From the NCBI GenBank assembly GCA_008704415.1, contig VXIS01000017.1:186001-250000 (forward strand): 64,000 nt of DNA. The letters run 5' to 3'. Source of the stretch: Sphaerosporella brunnea (Eukaryota; Ascomycota; Pezizomycetes; Pezizales; Pyronemataceae). A model generated the notes under the pieces. The model was not told the origin of the DNA. It was given only the letters and a program-made list of their open reading frames with translations, and made no database searches. The first letter of the stretch is position 1, and each line of letters opens with the position of its first letter. Positions 46,006 to 57,965 of this stretch are shown here, one piece after another. Made by a program: the position numbers and the translations under genes.

Positions 46006-47243
46006 CTACGCTGTCGCCGTCGCCGTCGCCGTCGTCTCCGCCGGCGCCGCGGCCGCCGCCTCCCCCACCGGCTGGGGCGTATTGAGATGTTTCCAATCCT
46101 CGATCTGCGCTCATTAGCCACCTCGTGCGCAGCGTCCTGTCCACACTCAAACCTACCTCCTCGATAGTATTCCTCAGGCGATCCCTGATGCTCTCGACCG
46201 CATGGGAGCCCAACAGGAGCCTCAGCGGGGGGTTTCTGCAATGCCCAAGCTCCCACACCATCTTCGAGATCTTGACCGCGCTCGTCGGTTGCCGGAACCG
46301 CAGCCAATCCACCATCCTGGTGGCGTGCTGCGCGGGGGAGGTGGTGGCGCGGTAGGCGTCGGTGGGAGGCTTCATCAGGAAATGCCCCCACATGGGCGAC
46401 GGCCCGTTGATGTTCTCGTCGGGCTCGTCCCGACGCGACGGGCCCGGCTCTACCAGCGTCACCGTGATGCCGAACGGCTCGAGCTCGTACATTACTGATT
46501 CGGTGAGGCCTTCGACGGCCCATTTTGTGGCGCAGTAGGCTGTGGGTTGTGTCAGCTTGCGAGCCACCACCACCCCCACCACCACCACCAGCATCCACGA
46601 GGGGAGAGAGAGAGGGGGAATCTCTTACGCCCCAGCCCCGGCACGCCCATAACCCCGTGCAGGCTCGAGAACACGATGAACCTGCCTGTCCGGCGCTCTC
46701 TAAAGTACGGCAACGTGACTTGGAAGATATGTATCAAGCCCATGACGTTTGTCTCGAACTGCGCGCGGATGTCGTGTTCGTCCTGGTCCTCGCAGGCGCC
46801 GATGATGCCGTAGCCCGTGCAGCTGTTGCCGTGGCGGTGGATGTGCCGTCAGTATATATACCCGAGCCCGTAGCGAGGACACATAGCGAAAGGGGGCCGC
46901 CGGCCTACTTGACAACGACATCGACCCTCCCCCACCCCTCCAGCGCGCGCTTCCACACCTCGAGCACCGTGTTGCGATCTCTAACATCGCACACCAACCC
47001 CTGGCAGCGCTTGTGCCATCCATGCATGCTCGCCTCTTCGGCAGGAATGTTTCTGCCGACCGCCGTAACGCAGTCCCCGCGCGCGAGCGCCACGCGACAG
47101 ATGCTGCGGCCCAGATGCCCCGTGGCCCCGAAGATCACCCAGACCTGCTGCTGGGCCGGCGGCCGCGAGGGCGAGGGCGGCTCGCACGATGCTGGGAGCT
47201 GGGGAGGCGGAATCGCTGGCGGCGGTGAGGTCGTGTGCTGCAT
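46006..47243 (-). CDS. Short-chain dehydrogenase/reductase (SDR)
   Basis: The model is complement(join(46006..46104,46157..46539,46629..46822,46909..47243)), 336 residues, with introns of 52-89 nt carrying good branch sites. The Rossmann start VIFGATGHLG (37-46) binds NAD(P). The usual NNAG appears as N-C-T-G (112-115). The catalytic Ser165 and the YxxxK motif (Tyr178, Lys182; YCATKWAVEGL) are present. The segment VMYELEPFGITVTLVEPGP is typical of classical SDRs acting on hydroxysteroid-, retinol- or sugar-like substrates. The specific substrate is unknown. The N-terminus has a Pro-rich extension of about 33 residues. The C-terminus ends in an Ala/Thr repeat coded by a GCGACG run. It is tandem with TDP1. 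Confidence 0.87.
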
Positions 47244-47446
47244 GCTGGTGCTGTGGTTGCGCCGTTACGGGCCGGCGGGAGCTGCCGCGCGGGGCATTAA
47301 GCGATGCGCTAGAGTATAACCGGTTGGGCCACGGTGTGAAACATGAATTGCTACAGCAGCGAAGGTATGATACATAGAGCAGCAATAATAAATGCAAGCA
47401 GACCGCAAGAACTCCGTTATATGTAGCCAAGAAAAAAGAAAACACT

Positions 47447-49592
47447 CTAAGACGACGCCTCCAAAAAGAACCACGGCTGCTTATCGCCCAAGGGTTCTCC
47501 TGGCGTTTTCATAGGCACCGGCACAACACCTCTGAACACCGTCATCTCAGGCGGTCCCTTCTGCTCCACTGGTTCTCCAGAAAGCTTCCTTCCCAGGTTC
47601 TCGGCCGGCACGGGAATGATGACCCCGCATTCCCAGTTCTTGCAGTTAATTTTAGGACTCTTCGTGGCCCGGTCTAGCACCAGCCTGCCCCTACTCCCAG
47701 TTAGTGGCGGGATGCGCGAGGGATTGAAGAGGATCAAACGTACCAGGCGCTCTCGCTAAGATTGGCGGAGCCGACATATGCCCAAGCCGCCATTTTTCCG
47801 TTTTTCGAGTTCAGTGTTCTTGCGGGGCGGGCAAGCAGCAGCTATAACCATCAGCACGGTGATCCTTTCACGAAGCGTTCAAGCGACAACTGACCTTGTT
47901 GTGCATCAAAGTTCCTTGCCTCACGCTCTTGGTATCCCTCAACAGTGTCTTGGGGAACGTGGGTGCATTCCACCACTGCCGCTGGAAGCAGATGGTGCCA
48001 GCACAACGTTCACCGCCTTGACTGCTGTGCACCGTATCGATAGATGGGAAAAACACACGGAACCGCTGCCGGATGCTATCCCAATTCGTTTCCTCCTCCA
48101 GCTCGCGCTCATCATCCGTGCTCTCTTCCGCCGCGGCCGCGTTATCCACTTTGCGTCCAAAGAAATCTTTAGGGCCTCTCTTTGGAGGCGCAGATTTGAT
48201 GGAACCCTTGCTGCGTCGTTGGAGATCTTTGATACCCGTGTGGCCCTGGGCGGCCCGGTAAATTGTGGAGATGAACTCTGGTTTGGCAGCGCCGAGCGAC
48301 GAAGTCTGTGTAGCAATGTGTGAATTCTTGTTTCTCTGACGACGCGAAGGATGCACATACCACATAGTCCACCTCCAATCCTTTGCCTGAGCTATACCCA
48401 AGCTTCTTAATCGCCCTTCCGAGGCCACAGAAGCCGGTTTTCTCCCAGTCCTTAGCATGGCTTCCACCAATAGTGTGTACGAACGCCATTTCCTTCGTAG
48501 CCGAGAAGTCATGGTGCACCAAGTCGTTAAGGATATGCTCTGGAATGCCCTGCTCACTGCAAAAATGGAGTAACTCCTCCAGGAAGAACGTCTGCTCAGG
48601 GTTGGGGATTTCCATTCTCGGGAGATCGATCATGAAGACCATCTACCTCACGTCAATAACCTGAGTTCACCCGCGGGAGAGAGGAGAAATAAGGTACCCA
48701 CATTTTCCATGACCCCGCCCATCATACCCCAATCATAATCTGTCAGATTAGCGGTGGGCACAGCAATGCGTAACCACTCTCTGCCACTCTTCAGGTCGCG
48801 ATGAAACAGCAGCATAAGCTTACTGTGCATACAATTGACCTGGCCCTCCATATTCGGAAAAACCGCCTCAACTCTAGGCAAGCCTTTAAAAAACGCCTCC
48901 TTCATCCTACGATCCTGTTCCTCCTTCGCATGCATGACAAACACGACATTGTGATCATTCCTATCGAGGGGGAGTTTCTTCAAGATCCACTCAAGATCCC
49001 ACTGGAAAGAAGACAGCAGGGTAGTAACAAGTGTCTCCTTCTCAAGCACCTCTTCGATCCGGATCTCATCTTTCTGCTGTTGTTGCCCCGTACGAAACGT
49101 CTTCTTGACAACCCCCCGGCCGAACTTGAGCGCCGGGAGGCGCTCGGGCTCCGGAGAGGAGAGGTCGACAAGCTGCATCTTCTTCTTCTTCTCCCCCGCC
49201 CTCTCTAGAGCCGCCGCCGCCGCCCTGTCGTAAAAGTTCATCGGCTTGACTTCTGTCTCCGCCCGTTCGTTTTCCTTCGCCTTCGCCTTCGCCCTCGCCA
49301 ACCGTTCCAGTTCCATCTGTTTGCACTCTGAGACAGTCCGCTGTTTCTTTTCCGGATGGCGTGCCGACACGTAAGTAACAACAGTCCTATGTCTGGAGAC
49401 GATAGTCGTCGAAGGCCTTTTCAATATCTGGTCGGCACCATCTTCATCATCGCTCACCAATACCACTACTTTACGCTTCTGCGCCCGTGGTGGCTGTTGC
49501 TGTTCCAATGACAGAGCTATCGCCCGCTGCATTTCCTCCTTTTCTGCTTCCGAATCCGGAACTTCGAAATCGAAGATGTCTTTGTCTCCGGA

Positions 49593-49595
<3 letters not shown>
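47447..49595 (-). CDS. Tyrosyl-DNA phosphodiesterase 1
   Basis: The model is complement(join(47447..47690,47744..47841,47895..48305,48361..48642,48702..49595)), 642 residues. Two HKN catalytic sets of the phospholipase-D superfamily are present: His257-x-Lys259 (CMHSKLMLLFH) with Asn283 (PTANLTDYDW), and His527-x-Lys529 (LMHNK) with Asn556 (GSANLSESAWG). TDP1 removes stalled topoisomerase I peptides and other 3' adducts from DNA in the nucleus. Residues about 17-34 (AEKEEMQRAIALSLEQ) look like a ubiquitin-interacting motif, followed by a basic, charged linker. The exon 3-4 junction uses the TTATAG acceptor at 47842, the only one keeping HNK in frame with the following LLLARP. The leader ends in 15 CAA/AAC units directly before the ATG. 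Confidence 0.93.

Positions 49596-49639
<44 letters not shown>
49595..49639. repeat. (CAA)15 in the TDP1 leader, up to the start codon
   Basis: On the minus strand 15 CAA units run directly into the ATG; the last A of the run is the A of the start codon. The tract would form an unstructured leader in the mRNA. Confidence 0.8.
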
Positions 49640-49653
<14 letters not shown>

Positions 49654-50148
49654 AGTGGTGAGCTGGGAGGTTGTCAGTTTATGTGTTGAAAGGACAATTT
49701 CGGGACGACGCGTCTGCGGCTCTTTCGCACGTGGCTCCGGAATTCTGCAAGCACTCGGCTTTGATGACCCCACTTCTCAACATCAAGAGTGCAGCACCAT
49801 GTGGCAAGCATAGCATCACATCGATTTTGCTATAAACCCAGGAAGATCCAAATACGCAAATGTGGAATCCTCAAAACAACCAAACAATGCAAAAAGAGGC
49901 GTATACTCAATGTTTTACAGAGAATTCCTCCTCAAAATCACCATTCTCGCTCATGATTAAACAACACCGCCTTTGACCGTCACCTACAAAATCCTCTATG
50001 TGTTGACAGAAAAAAGAAAAAAAAGGTTCATATCAGGTTTCGTCCTCCACCCCAAAGTCTATAACTCAACAGATCAAATTCTGCCTCCACCGCCCACACC
50101 TTCGTCTCTCATGCCTACCCCGTCACATAACACCACATCTTTTGGCTT
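49640..50148. other. Intergenic
   Basis: This is the TDP1 upstream region and the 3' flank of the GDP-mannose transporter gene. No gene is seen. Confidence 0.6.
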
Positions 50149-51439
50149 TTAGTTCTTGAGGCCGTCCCGCATGCTGGCAGAACTAGCACTCGACACGGGA
50201 AGAGAGGTGGTGGCAACCTTCTGCTGCTTGACCTTGGCCATCGCGTAAACGAGACCGGAAACGAAGCCGATAGCAATAGCCTGTAGAAATCGCATGTGGT
50301 CAGAGCTCTGAAAAATCACAAATTGTAGAGGTAGAGCTTACCGAGACGGAGGGGAAAGTAACAGGAGCATCGAAAAAGATCAATCCACTCAGCGCGATGG
50401 GCAGCTTATTGAGCGCACCAACCATCGAGTAGGTGGTGGAAGATGCGACACGCACGCACCAGGCGGAGGTGTAGGAGATGAACACGGAAGAGAGACCGGA
50501 GAAGATGATGGCGATAATCAAGTTGTTGCGTTGCGCAGAGGGGAAGTTGCGGTCAATGTTTGCAGAAGACCAGTCCTCGAGGAAGAGCGAGCAGAGCAGG
50601 ATCACGGGAATCGAGAGCAGGTTGTTGTAGAACATGGCTAAACACACACATCAGCCCCACGTCCAAAACAGTGCAAGGGGAGATATCTGCATACTGTCGA
50701 AGTCCTTGAAGTTGGTCAACTTAATCCTCTTGCGCATGCCGAGAACGTAGGCGGCAGAGGACAAGCAGTTGACCAGCATCCAGATGTAACCGGCGTTCAG
50801 GGTGCTCAAGGCGGTGGCAGTCTCAGACGCATCGTGACCGTAGGAGCTGATAGCGGCGTTGATGTCGGCCCAGGCGGCGACAACCGACGACAGAACCATC
50901 AATCCGAAGGAGAACAGCGTCAAGCGAGAGACGGAACCGCCGAACCACAGAACCTCACCGTACGCGATCAGGATGATGGTCAAGTTCTTGAAGATGGTGT
51001 ACACGGGAACGGAAAGGTATTGAATGGCCTTGGAGCCGGTGTAGATCATGGAGATCAGGAGAAGGGAGATCGGAAACCATTTCCGCGCCTCATCCATCTT
51101 GAAGTCCCGGTAACTGATCGAGCCCATCGACTTTGCGCCTTGAATGGCGACAACGCAAATGATGTTCTGAGATGATATCAGCTCACCGCGTGCTGGAAGC
51201 TAGACTGCGCAGATTGTGCCCACCTGGATCGCCAGCAGCATGAAGTTCAGGTTGAAGTCATAGCCCGAGAGGACATATTTGTTCGTCAAGGTCATTAGAA
51301 TACTGGCACCGCAGTAACTCAGAATCGCCATCGTCGGGCTGTTAGAAACCGACGGCGCGGGCGCAGGCGTGTATGAACGTTTGCTGTCATCGCCGCCGAT
51401 CTCGACGCGGTAGTCTTCCTGCTTCTCTTTTTCGGCCAT
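50149..51439 (-). CDS. Golgi GDP-mannose transporter
   Basis: The model is complement(join(50149..50280,50342..50637,50695..51166,51224..51439)), 371 residues. The three introns are 57, 57 and 61 nt. About ten hydrophobic segments fill the protein. The two nucleotide-sugar motifs of VRG4/GMT proteins are intact: FYNN (232-235) and GALNK (303-307). The N-terminus (about 35 residues) is charged and cytosolic, and the C-terminus is Ser/Lys-rich. The protein imports GDP-mannose into the Golgi in exchange for GMP for mannosylation of proteins and lipids, essential for the fungal cell wall. The start 51439 (MAEKEKQ) is preferred over an in-frame upstream start because homologues begin with a short polar tail. 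Confidence 0.95.
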
Positions 51440-53076
51440 GATGTTGTTTATTAGGTGGTTGGTATTAAAGTGCGGCTGGAAGAGTGTGTAGATTAAACAG
51501 CAGTAGGTTGAGTGCAAAAACGAACGACAGAGCACTGCTACCAGTGGCAGGCAGGAATAGAATCGGAAAATTGAAAGTATCAGACTTGGCTGGCTGAAGC
51601 CGAGACGCACTGATTAGGAGTGTTTGGCTCGTGGGGGTGAGGGTGGTAGGGTAGGGGAGGAAAAGAAGGTATCCAGGAGAAGATGGTTGAGATGGATAAA
51701 GACGGGAATCCAGGATCGACACCTCCGAAAAGGGGCTGAAGACGGTGAAGATGCGTCGTATGTACTGTTACAGGTGAAGCAGGGGAGATTAGGACGGCTC
51801 ATAAGCCGCGATAAGATAAGATAAACGCCAATCATATCAGATGCAGGCCGAGTGATGTACTATGAGTCGCCACCGAACTTAAGAACTCAACGGAGGCAGA
51901 TAAGCGAAGAGTACGGAGAGAACTGGCCTGCTTGTCAAGGGTGGATCTGGCGCTTGGACTGATAGTAACAATGGACCGCCTCTAATCCAGCCCAAATGAG
52001 ACACAAACTCCGGTCATTTTATCCGACTACGCAAATCCATATCGATCGACGAGTATTTTCAAGATCTTGTCAATCCACACACCAATTATATACCGCTCAG
52101 CCAGTTGCTGGAAATATTTCTCCTCCGACAGTGGCCGTATTTTCAACCAAACCCTCTGGAGCACAGTAACCAACCTCAGTGATACCCAATGGAGTCACAG
52201 CCAACGAGTTATTGGGGCCGGGTGCCCCATGGCAGTTTTTTTTTTTTTTTTCGTTCTAGGCCTGTCCTTTCCCTTTTGTTGTTTTCACTTCTTTCCTTTG
52301 TCTTTCATCTAGTTTTTAAGGTGGCCGCAGTTGACGCATGAGAAAATTTCGATACGGCGGCAGACAGGATATGGGGGTCTGCTATGATCTTTTTAGGTTG
52401 CATGCAGACTATAAATATGATTACACACACATGAACTACAACTGGCAGAGCCGGTTCGATATCCCGTGTACCATGAGGGCGTATCGAATCTCAGAGTTAA
52501 CCTTACCATCAACACCACAACGAAAACCTTCTGGCCTACCGCCACGCCGAGCAATCTCGCTACATCCCACGCAATACCGAAAAAAAATGCCGAACCTGCT
52601 TTTGAGGAAGCCGTTGTCGAGAAAAAAAATTGACTGTATCTCTAGTACGTCAGAAAATATCGATATGAACGACGACGACCCTCTTCGAAAGGAAGGTTTT
52701 TTTTTCGCATCTAAAGCGGCATCTCTAGCATGCGGAAGAAGAGAATTAAGCTGGTGGCGGGGGATATTGGCTTTGTGATATATATGCTGCAAAAATTCTC
52801 TCCTCACCAAAGCAAATCCTGTAGATTATCATTCAACGGAGTGACATTTTATGAGGCCATCCCACAGTCATAACCCGTGACAAGGAGGGAGTGAATCAAC
52901 TCTAGTATTAAAAACTAAAAACCCCAGAAAAACAACAAAAGAAAAACATAGAGTATCCCAGACACCGAATCCCCACCGCGCCGCAAAATTTGAAAGCAAA
53001 AATATAAACTGTAAAAGTAAAAAAAGGAGTATAAAAAAGCGCGAATATTGTACACCGGAATCCATAGTAAGCCTTG
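51440..53076. other. Intergenic
   Basis: This is the leader and promoter of the GDP-mannose transporter gene and the MAU2 3' flank. A T run occurs at 52235-52250. Short frames (52338-52778, 52436-52810) overlap on opposite strands and show no family features. Confidence 0.55.
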
Positions 53077-55534
53077 TTAACTCTCCTCCACCGGCAGCTG
53101 CTGCGACGGTGGAAAATTCCTCACCAGATTCCTAACAACCTGTACACGCGCATCTTCGTTCATCTGTCTCTGCCTGACCTCCTCTATCTCATTTCCCTTC
53201 CTAGCGAGACAATCCGCATACATTTGACCGCCCATAAGGGTCCACAGGGTATCTCTCCCCTTCTTTGCATTCTGCATAGCCGCCTTTGCGCTCTTTTCAG
53301 CCTGCTCACTAATCACGCCATTAAAGAAGCGATGGCACATAAAGTTCAGCACAATGAAAGTGAGCTGGACATTGCCGGCGGCCGCCGCCTGCCGCAGTGC
53401 TGTAGAAAGGTAGTTTTTAGTCGTGATGAGGGAGCCGCGTTCGGTGGCTTTGACGGCGATGAAGGCGGCGCGGAGGAGCTCGTTTTTATGGGTTACTCCG
53501 AGCCGCTCGATGCTTGCAAGCAGGTTCTCTGCTGCCGGAGGGTTGTGGATACGCTGGATCAGGATCGAGTTGAGCTTGCTGATTATGGAGAGCTCGTGGT
53601 CGCCGGGGAGAGAGGCGATAATGAAGTTGTATAGGCACAACGCGTTGTAGAGGTCGTTAGTGCCGTGTTTGATTACGGCGTCCAGGTAGGCGATTTGTAG
53701 GCTGAGGGGAGAGTCGGGGGCGAGGTTGAGAAGACTGCCGACTTCTTGCAGTTGTTTGAAGACCTAGATGGCGGTTAAAATTGCTGTATGGCATGGGCGG
53801 GGTGGGTAGATACCTTAAGTGCGGAGTCCCAGTCGGTTCTCATGGAGAGTAGGAAGGCGTAGTAGAGGTACATGTAAGCCTTGAGCGTCCATCGCCAGTA
53901 CAGCTTGTTTTTGGATTCTTCCAATGAGCTCTGAACAGATCCTTCCTTCTTTCCTGTTGGGTTTTTAGTACTGACCACCGTTGTACTGGGGACGCAATGA
54001 AACCCACGTTCGACCGTTTTCAGTCCTTCCGTCAAGAACCTTTCCGCCTTTCCGTTCTCTTCCACGTTTTTCTGGAATTTACATAGTCCGCTCAAGAAGT
54101 ATCCCAGTGTGAAGACTTCGTCCCTACTCAGCCACCTCAACTTGAGACTCTCCGTAGGTCTGCCATGCCGGCTCGGATTCACCAATACTTCGAATTCTGC
54201 ATCTTCTCTCCAGTTTATCCATCTCTCTGGCTGATCCAGCATATTGTGCAGTTTCCGGATTTTTGGATCACATTCCTGCGTTTTCCCCAGCATCACCGAG
54301 CAGCAGATGTCCAGGACCTGAGTTAACACTTCCAGCTGTGGTGTAATCTGATTGCCGCCGTTCTGCTGTGTGAAAACACGCGCCAACGAGCGTTGTGCAG
54401 CTTCCACGCCATCCGCACCGTTCCGCAATGACACCATTGCCTCCATGATACTCGCAAGGGCCAGAACTTGCATATCTCTTCGTTCATTGGACATGGTACA
54501 AACAGTGCGCAGCGTGCTTATCGCATTCTGGTCATCTCGCGCAGGCGACATCTGGGCGAGTAGGTTGAACCGAAGAAGGCGGAACGCATATGCCCAGAGC
54601 GGTATGTCTAACCTGCATACGTGAGTGCGAATTCATGAAGATGCCAGTTGAAACTCCGGAACATACGTTTCTACGTCTGAGATATGTGAGCTCAGTATCT
54701 TGAGTGCAGCTTTATGGTTACTTTTAAACATTATTTTAACCATCAGGTATTGCAAGCTGCACTTCAACTCCGTCAAATTATTCTGTCACGGGTGCATGTG
54801 AGAAGTGTAAACGAACGACGTTGGGTTGAGGTGGGTGTACCCTATGTGCAAGTAGTATCTGCACCTCCATTAGCATATGTAGACTCGAAATGAGCAGTGC
54901 CGCGGACGGGTACGTACAGCCTTGTTTAACGACTCCTCGGCCTCGTCGAGATTATTCGTTTCCTCGTACAAAATACTCGCATGCCGTAACCGCACCATAG
55001 CCTCGACTCTTGGCTGAAGCCGATGCTAAAACCGCATTAACACCGTCTTGTCTGCTACAGCAAGCAAGCAAGCAAGCAAGCAAGCGAACGCAAATACCAT
55101 ACCTGTAGAGCCATCTCCAAACACTGCAACCCCGTAGCGACAAGTTTATAATACGCCTTCACCTCCGCATCCGAACCCAGTGCCGTCTTGTGCCCGTTCG
55201 CGTAGGCGGTATTGATATAGGTGTCGGCAAGCGATATCAGAACGCTGGGCATATCGGGGCCCGCCGGCGGCTGCTGCTGGTAGGAAATCGGGCTCTGGGG
55301 AACACCACGAGGCGCCTGGTGCTGATAGCGCATCGCTGCGGAAGCAGTCTGCGGGACCGCACCCGGCCACTGATTATGATATTGAACCTGCTGTGGGGTG
55401 TGGTAGATAGGCGGTATGGGGACGGTGGCCGGAGGTAGTGGGTGCATTCGCGTGGGCGGCGTCTGAGGGGGGATGTGCCATCCTCCGGGGGAATAGTAGC
55501 CACCACCGCCGCCGCTGGGATTGGAAGCGGCCAT
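53077..55534 (-). CDS. Cohesin loading factor MAU2/SCC4
   Basis: The model is complement(join(53077..53763,53814..54612,54667..54782,54841..54858,54918..55025,55103..55534)), 719 residues. A Gly/Pro/Gln-rich N-terminus (about 85 residues) precedes helical TPR-like repeats covering the rest. Recognisable segments are SVLISLADTYINTAYANG, KLVATGLQCLEMALQ, RLRHASILYEET, ELKCSLQYLMVKIMFK, IPLWAYAFRLLRFNLLAQ and YMYLYYAFLLSMRTDWDSALKVFKQLQ. With its partner SCC2/NIPBL, MAU2 loads cohesin on chromatin in the nucleus. An 18-nt microexon (54841-54858, ILLAHR) is inferred because it restores the expected helix between DEAEESLNKA and NNLTELKCS and is bounded by good splice sites. The C-terminal exon (229 codons) is uninterrupted. 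Confidence 0.88.
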
Positions 55535-56039
55535 TTATTGAGTCATGTAATTTTGAAAACGTTGGGTGGAGTTGAGTTGTCGAGAAGCTGTTGGCGGCGA
55601 TTGGTTGGCGGTTGGCGGTTGGTGTTGAGGTCCGCGTTCGTGATCGCCGCTATGAGTCGCACCTGGGGAGAAAGGGTGCTGAGCCGCAGAGCTGACTTTC
55701 ATGTATAAACTCTGTTACAACTCTCTGGACCCGACCATGATTCTTGTTTCGAATGTTTGGGGGCCCAGCCAGCTTCGATTATGCATAAACAAGCTGTTGT
55801 GAGCTTGAAGCCTAGTAGCGCCCAACTCGTACCGAAGCACCATACCCCAAGCCGATTGTCTAGGTAGGAAGCCTCGAAAACAAACAAACGAAGGAAACTT
55901 CAGGCCTGATGCATGCAGAAAATACAGACGCGGAACTGAACATCAAGGTAAGTATGTGCAGGAAGGAGCCCTCCCAGTTAAGGGAACCATCCACAATCAC
56001 AGAAAACCACTCGAAGCCTGTATTCAACTCCCTCTCCGA
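55535..56039. other. Intergenic
   Basis: This is the MAU2 upstream region and HTD2 3' flank. No gene is seen. Confidence 0.55.
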
Positions 56040-57026
56040 TCACAGCGCATTCTCCCCTGCATCCTCCTCCACCTCTGCTATTCCCTTAACCGAATATCCA
56101 CCCTCAGGAGTCTCAGCCCAAAGCTCGAACCTCCCATCCTCCATCTTCCTACCCGCAATCTTGTATCTCTCATTGACATACATCGGCGCGAGACACCTAT
56201 ACTCAAAATTCTTGACTCTCTTCCCGTCACCCAGCTCCCTCTTCAGCAAGCCCAACAAAAACGCGACCGCAAGCGGGCCATGACAAAGATTAGCGCGGTA
56301 TCCTTCTTCACCGACCGAAAACGGCGTATCAAAATGGATGCGATGGGCATTAAACGTCAAGGCGGAGAACCGCATCAACAAATGCCCGGTAGGATGGAAA
56401 GTCTCACAAAAATCCGTGGTGTTCTTCGGTTTCAGAAGCTGCGGCGGCGGCTGCCGGGTGCCCGGCTCCCGCGGCGGAAGGAAAACCAGGCACCGCCGCT
56501 CAGTGATTGCGGGCTCAGCGCCGCTGTCGGGCATCCGGTGCATTGCGCGCTCGAACCATACAAAGAGCTTGTCGTCCCTAACCTGCACGCTTTCCACGCG
56601 CTCTTTCAACACCGCTACGTCCAAGAACTGCAGACGGTTCGCGGGGTACGAGGAATACGTGATTGAGCCGCCGGCCCACATGCGGCGGGGCCATTGGGGG
56701 CCTGGGGACTGCTCGGCGTCGCTACCGTCGTGGAGTAATAGCTCCTCCGGAAGCTGCGGCGGGAAATAGACCAGATGGTGGCCAGGTGGGAGTTCGCCAG
56801 TGACGGGAGGAGAGGAGCGCGGGATGGTGGTACGCAGATAAGGCGAGAGGGTGAGCGACAGCAGATGTGAAGGCTGGGGCGAGATCCAATCGCGAATTGA
56901 GGGGAGAGACTTCTGTAGCAGGCCGTTCGCGGCGGCTTCAGCGATTTGCGGGGTGATAGTAGTGCTGCTGCGCTGCGCGGTAGTGGTGGTGAAGCACCGC
57001 AGAACGGAGCGTGATAGTGGTGACAT
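56040..57026 (-). CDS. Mitochondrial 3-hydroxyacyl-thioester dehydratase, HTD2
   Basis: This single-exon gene encodes 328 residues. An N-terminal Ser/Thr/Arg-rich stretch (MSPLSRSVLRCFTTTTAQR) is a good mitochondrial presequence. The C-terminal half is a MaoC-like hot-dog fold with FCETFHPTGHLLMRFSALTFNAHRIHFD and the conserved YRANLCHGPLA segment. A WAGGS block lies near residue 117. These are the hallmarks of yeast HTD2, the dehydratase step of mitochondrial type II fatty-acid synthesis, needed for lipoic acid and respiration. The first half is a second, degenerate hot-dog unit, as in other two-domain family members. Confidence 0.92.
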   Translation of the reverse strand: MSPLSRSVLRCFTTTTAQRSSTTITPQIAEAAANGLLQKSLPSIRDWISPQPSHLLSLTLSPYLRTTIPRSSPPVTGELPPGHHLVYFPPQLPEELLLHDGSDAEQSPGPQWPRRMWAGGSITYSSYPANRLQFLDVAVLKERVESVQVRDDKLFVWFERAMHRMPDSGAEPAITERRCLVFLPPREPGTRQPPPQLLKPKNTTDFCETFHPTGHLLMRFSALTFNAHRIHFDTPFSVGEEGYRANLCHGPLAVAFLLGLLKRELGDGKRVKNFEYRCLAPMYVNERYKIAGRKMEDGRFELWAETPEGGYSVKGIAEVEEDAGENAL

Positions 57027-57965
57027 CGTGATTTATGGAGGCAGTTTGCGGGGGTGAGATGAGGTCCAGAGGGTGGAGATATCAGGTAGCCGGCCCATCG
57101 AGAGAACTCCCGCCGCGAGACCGCGCGCACCCGGATGCATGCCGAGCGGAGAGTGGGGTTGCAAGTTACAACAGCACAAAAAGCAACACCACTTGACTTC
57201 ATCGTGCATATGCAGTTCTGACCCGAGCTATCATACACAGCTCATCTGAAGCTCCGCTCATCGTGATCATCATTCCATTCTATTTAAACTCGCAAGGCAA
57301 AAAAAAAAAACAAAAAACAGGACAGTTAGAGTACAAAGTATACACATCACCAATAACTTCCGGAAAAGAGAAAGAAAGGAAAGGGGGAAAAAACAAAAGC
57401 AAAATGTCCAACTGTGAATTCAGAGCTGCATGTAAACAGAGCAGAACCAACCAGCCAGCCAACAAAACTTCGCTCATTCTCCTACCCCACTCCCTCCGCC
57501 ATTCCGAACGTCAAAAGGTATCGATCGAGTACAGTCAAAAAAAGCCCGCACGCACACACAGGGCCAGAATACAAGCTTGACTTGACAACGGGGACTGCCA
57601 AACCACATGGCATACTACAGCATGATAAGAGGAAGAAAGCAGCAGAAAAAGAATCGAAGAGGAAGAAGCAGTCCGCATAGCAATGCCCAAGCGTAAAAGT
57701 TGTATTCCACCGTTTAAGACAGGAAAAGGGGAAATCATCAAGTGGACAAAGGAAACAAAGACAGAAAGAAATCAAATCATACACCCAGATTCCCGTTGTA
57801 ATTGTGTCAGAAAAGCACCATCGACGGGTAGTGTATCGGTGCGCGACTATCAGCATTTGAGATCCATCAAATACAGCGAGCCGACAAAAGAAAAGAAAAA
57901 CAAACGGCACAATGCAAAAGAAACACCTTTTATATCCCCTATACACAAAGTGCGCAATTTCTTCT
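57027..57965. other. Intergenic
   Basis: This is the HTD2 upstream region and KNR4 3' flank, rich in A runs and GAAAG motifs. No gene is seen. Confidence 0.6.

Noticed and set aside
45993..46598. 201-codon Arg/Gly-rich minus-strand ORF
   Set aside because: Out-of-frame shadow of SDR exons 3 and 4.
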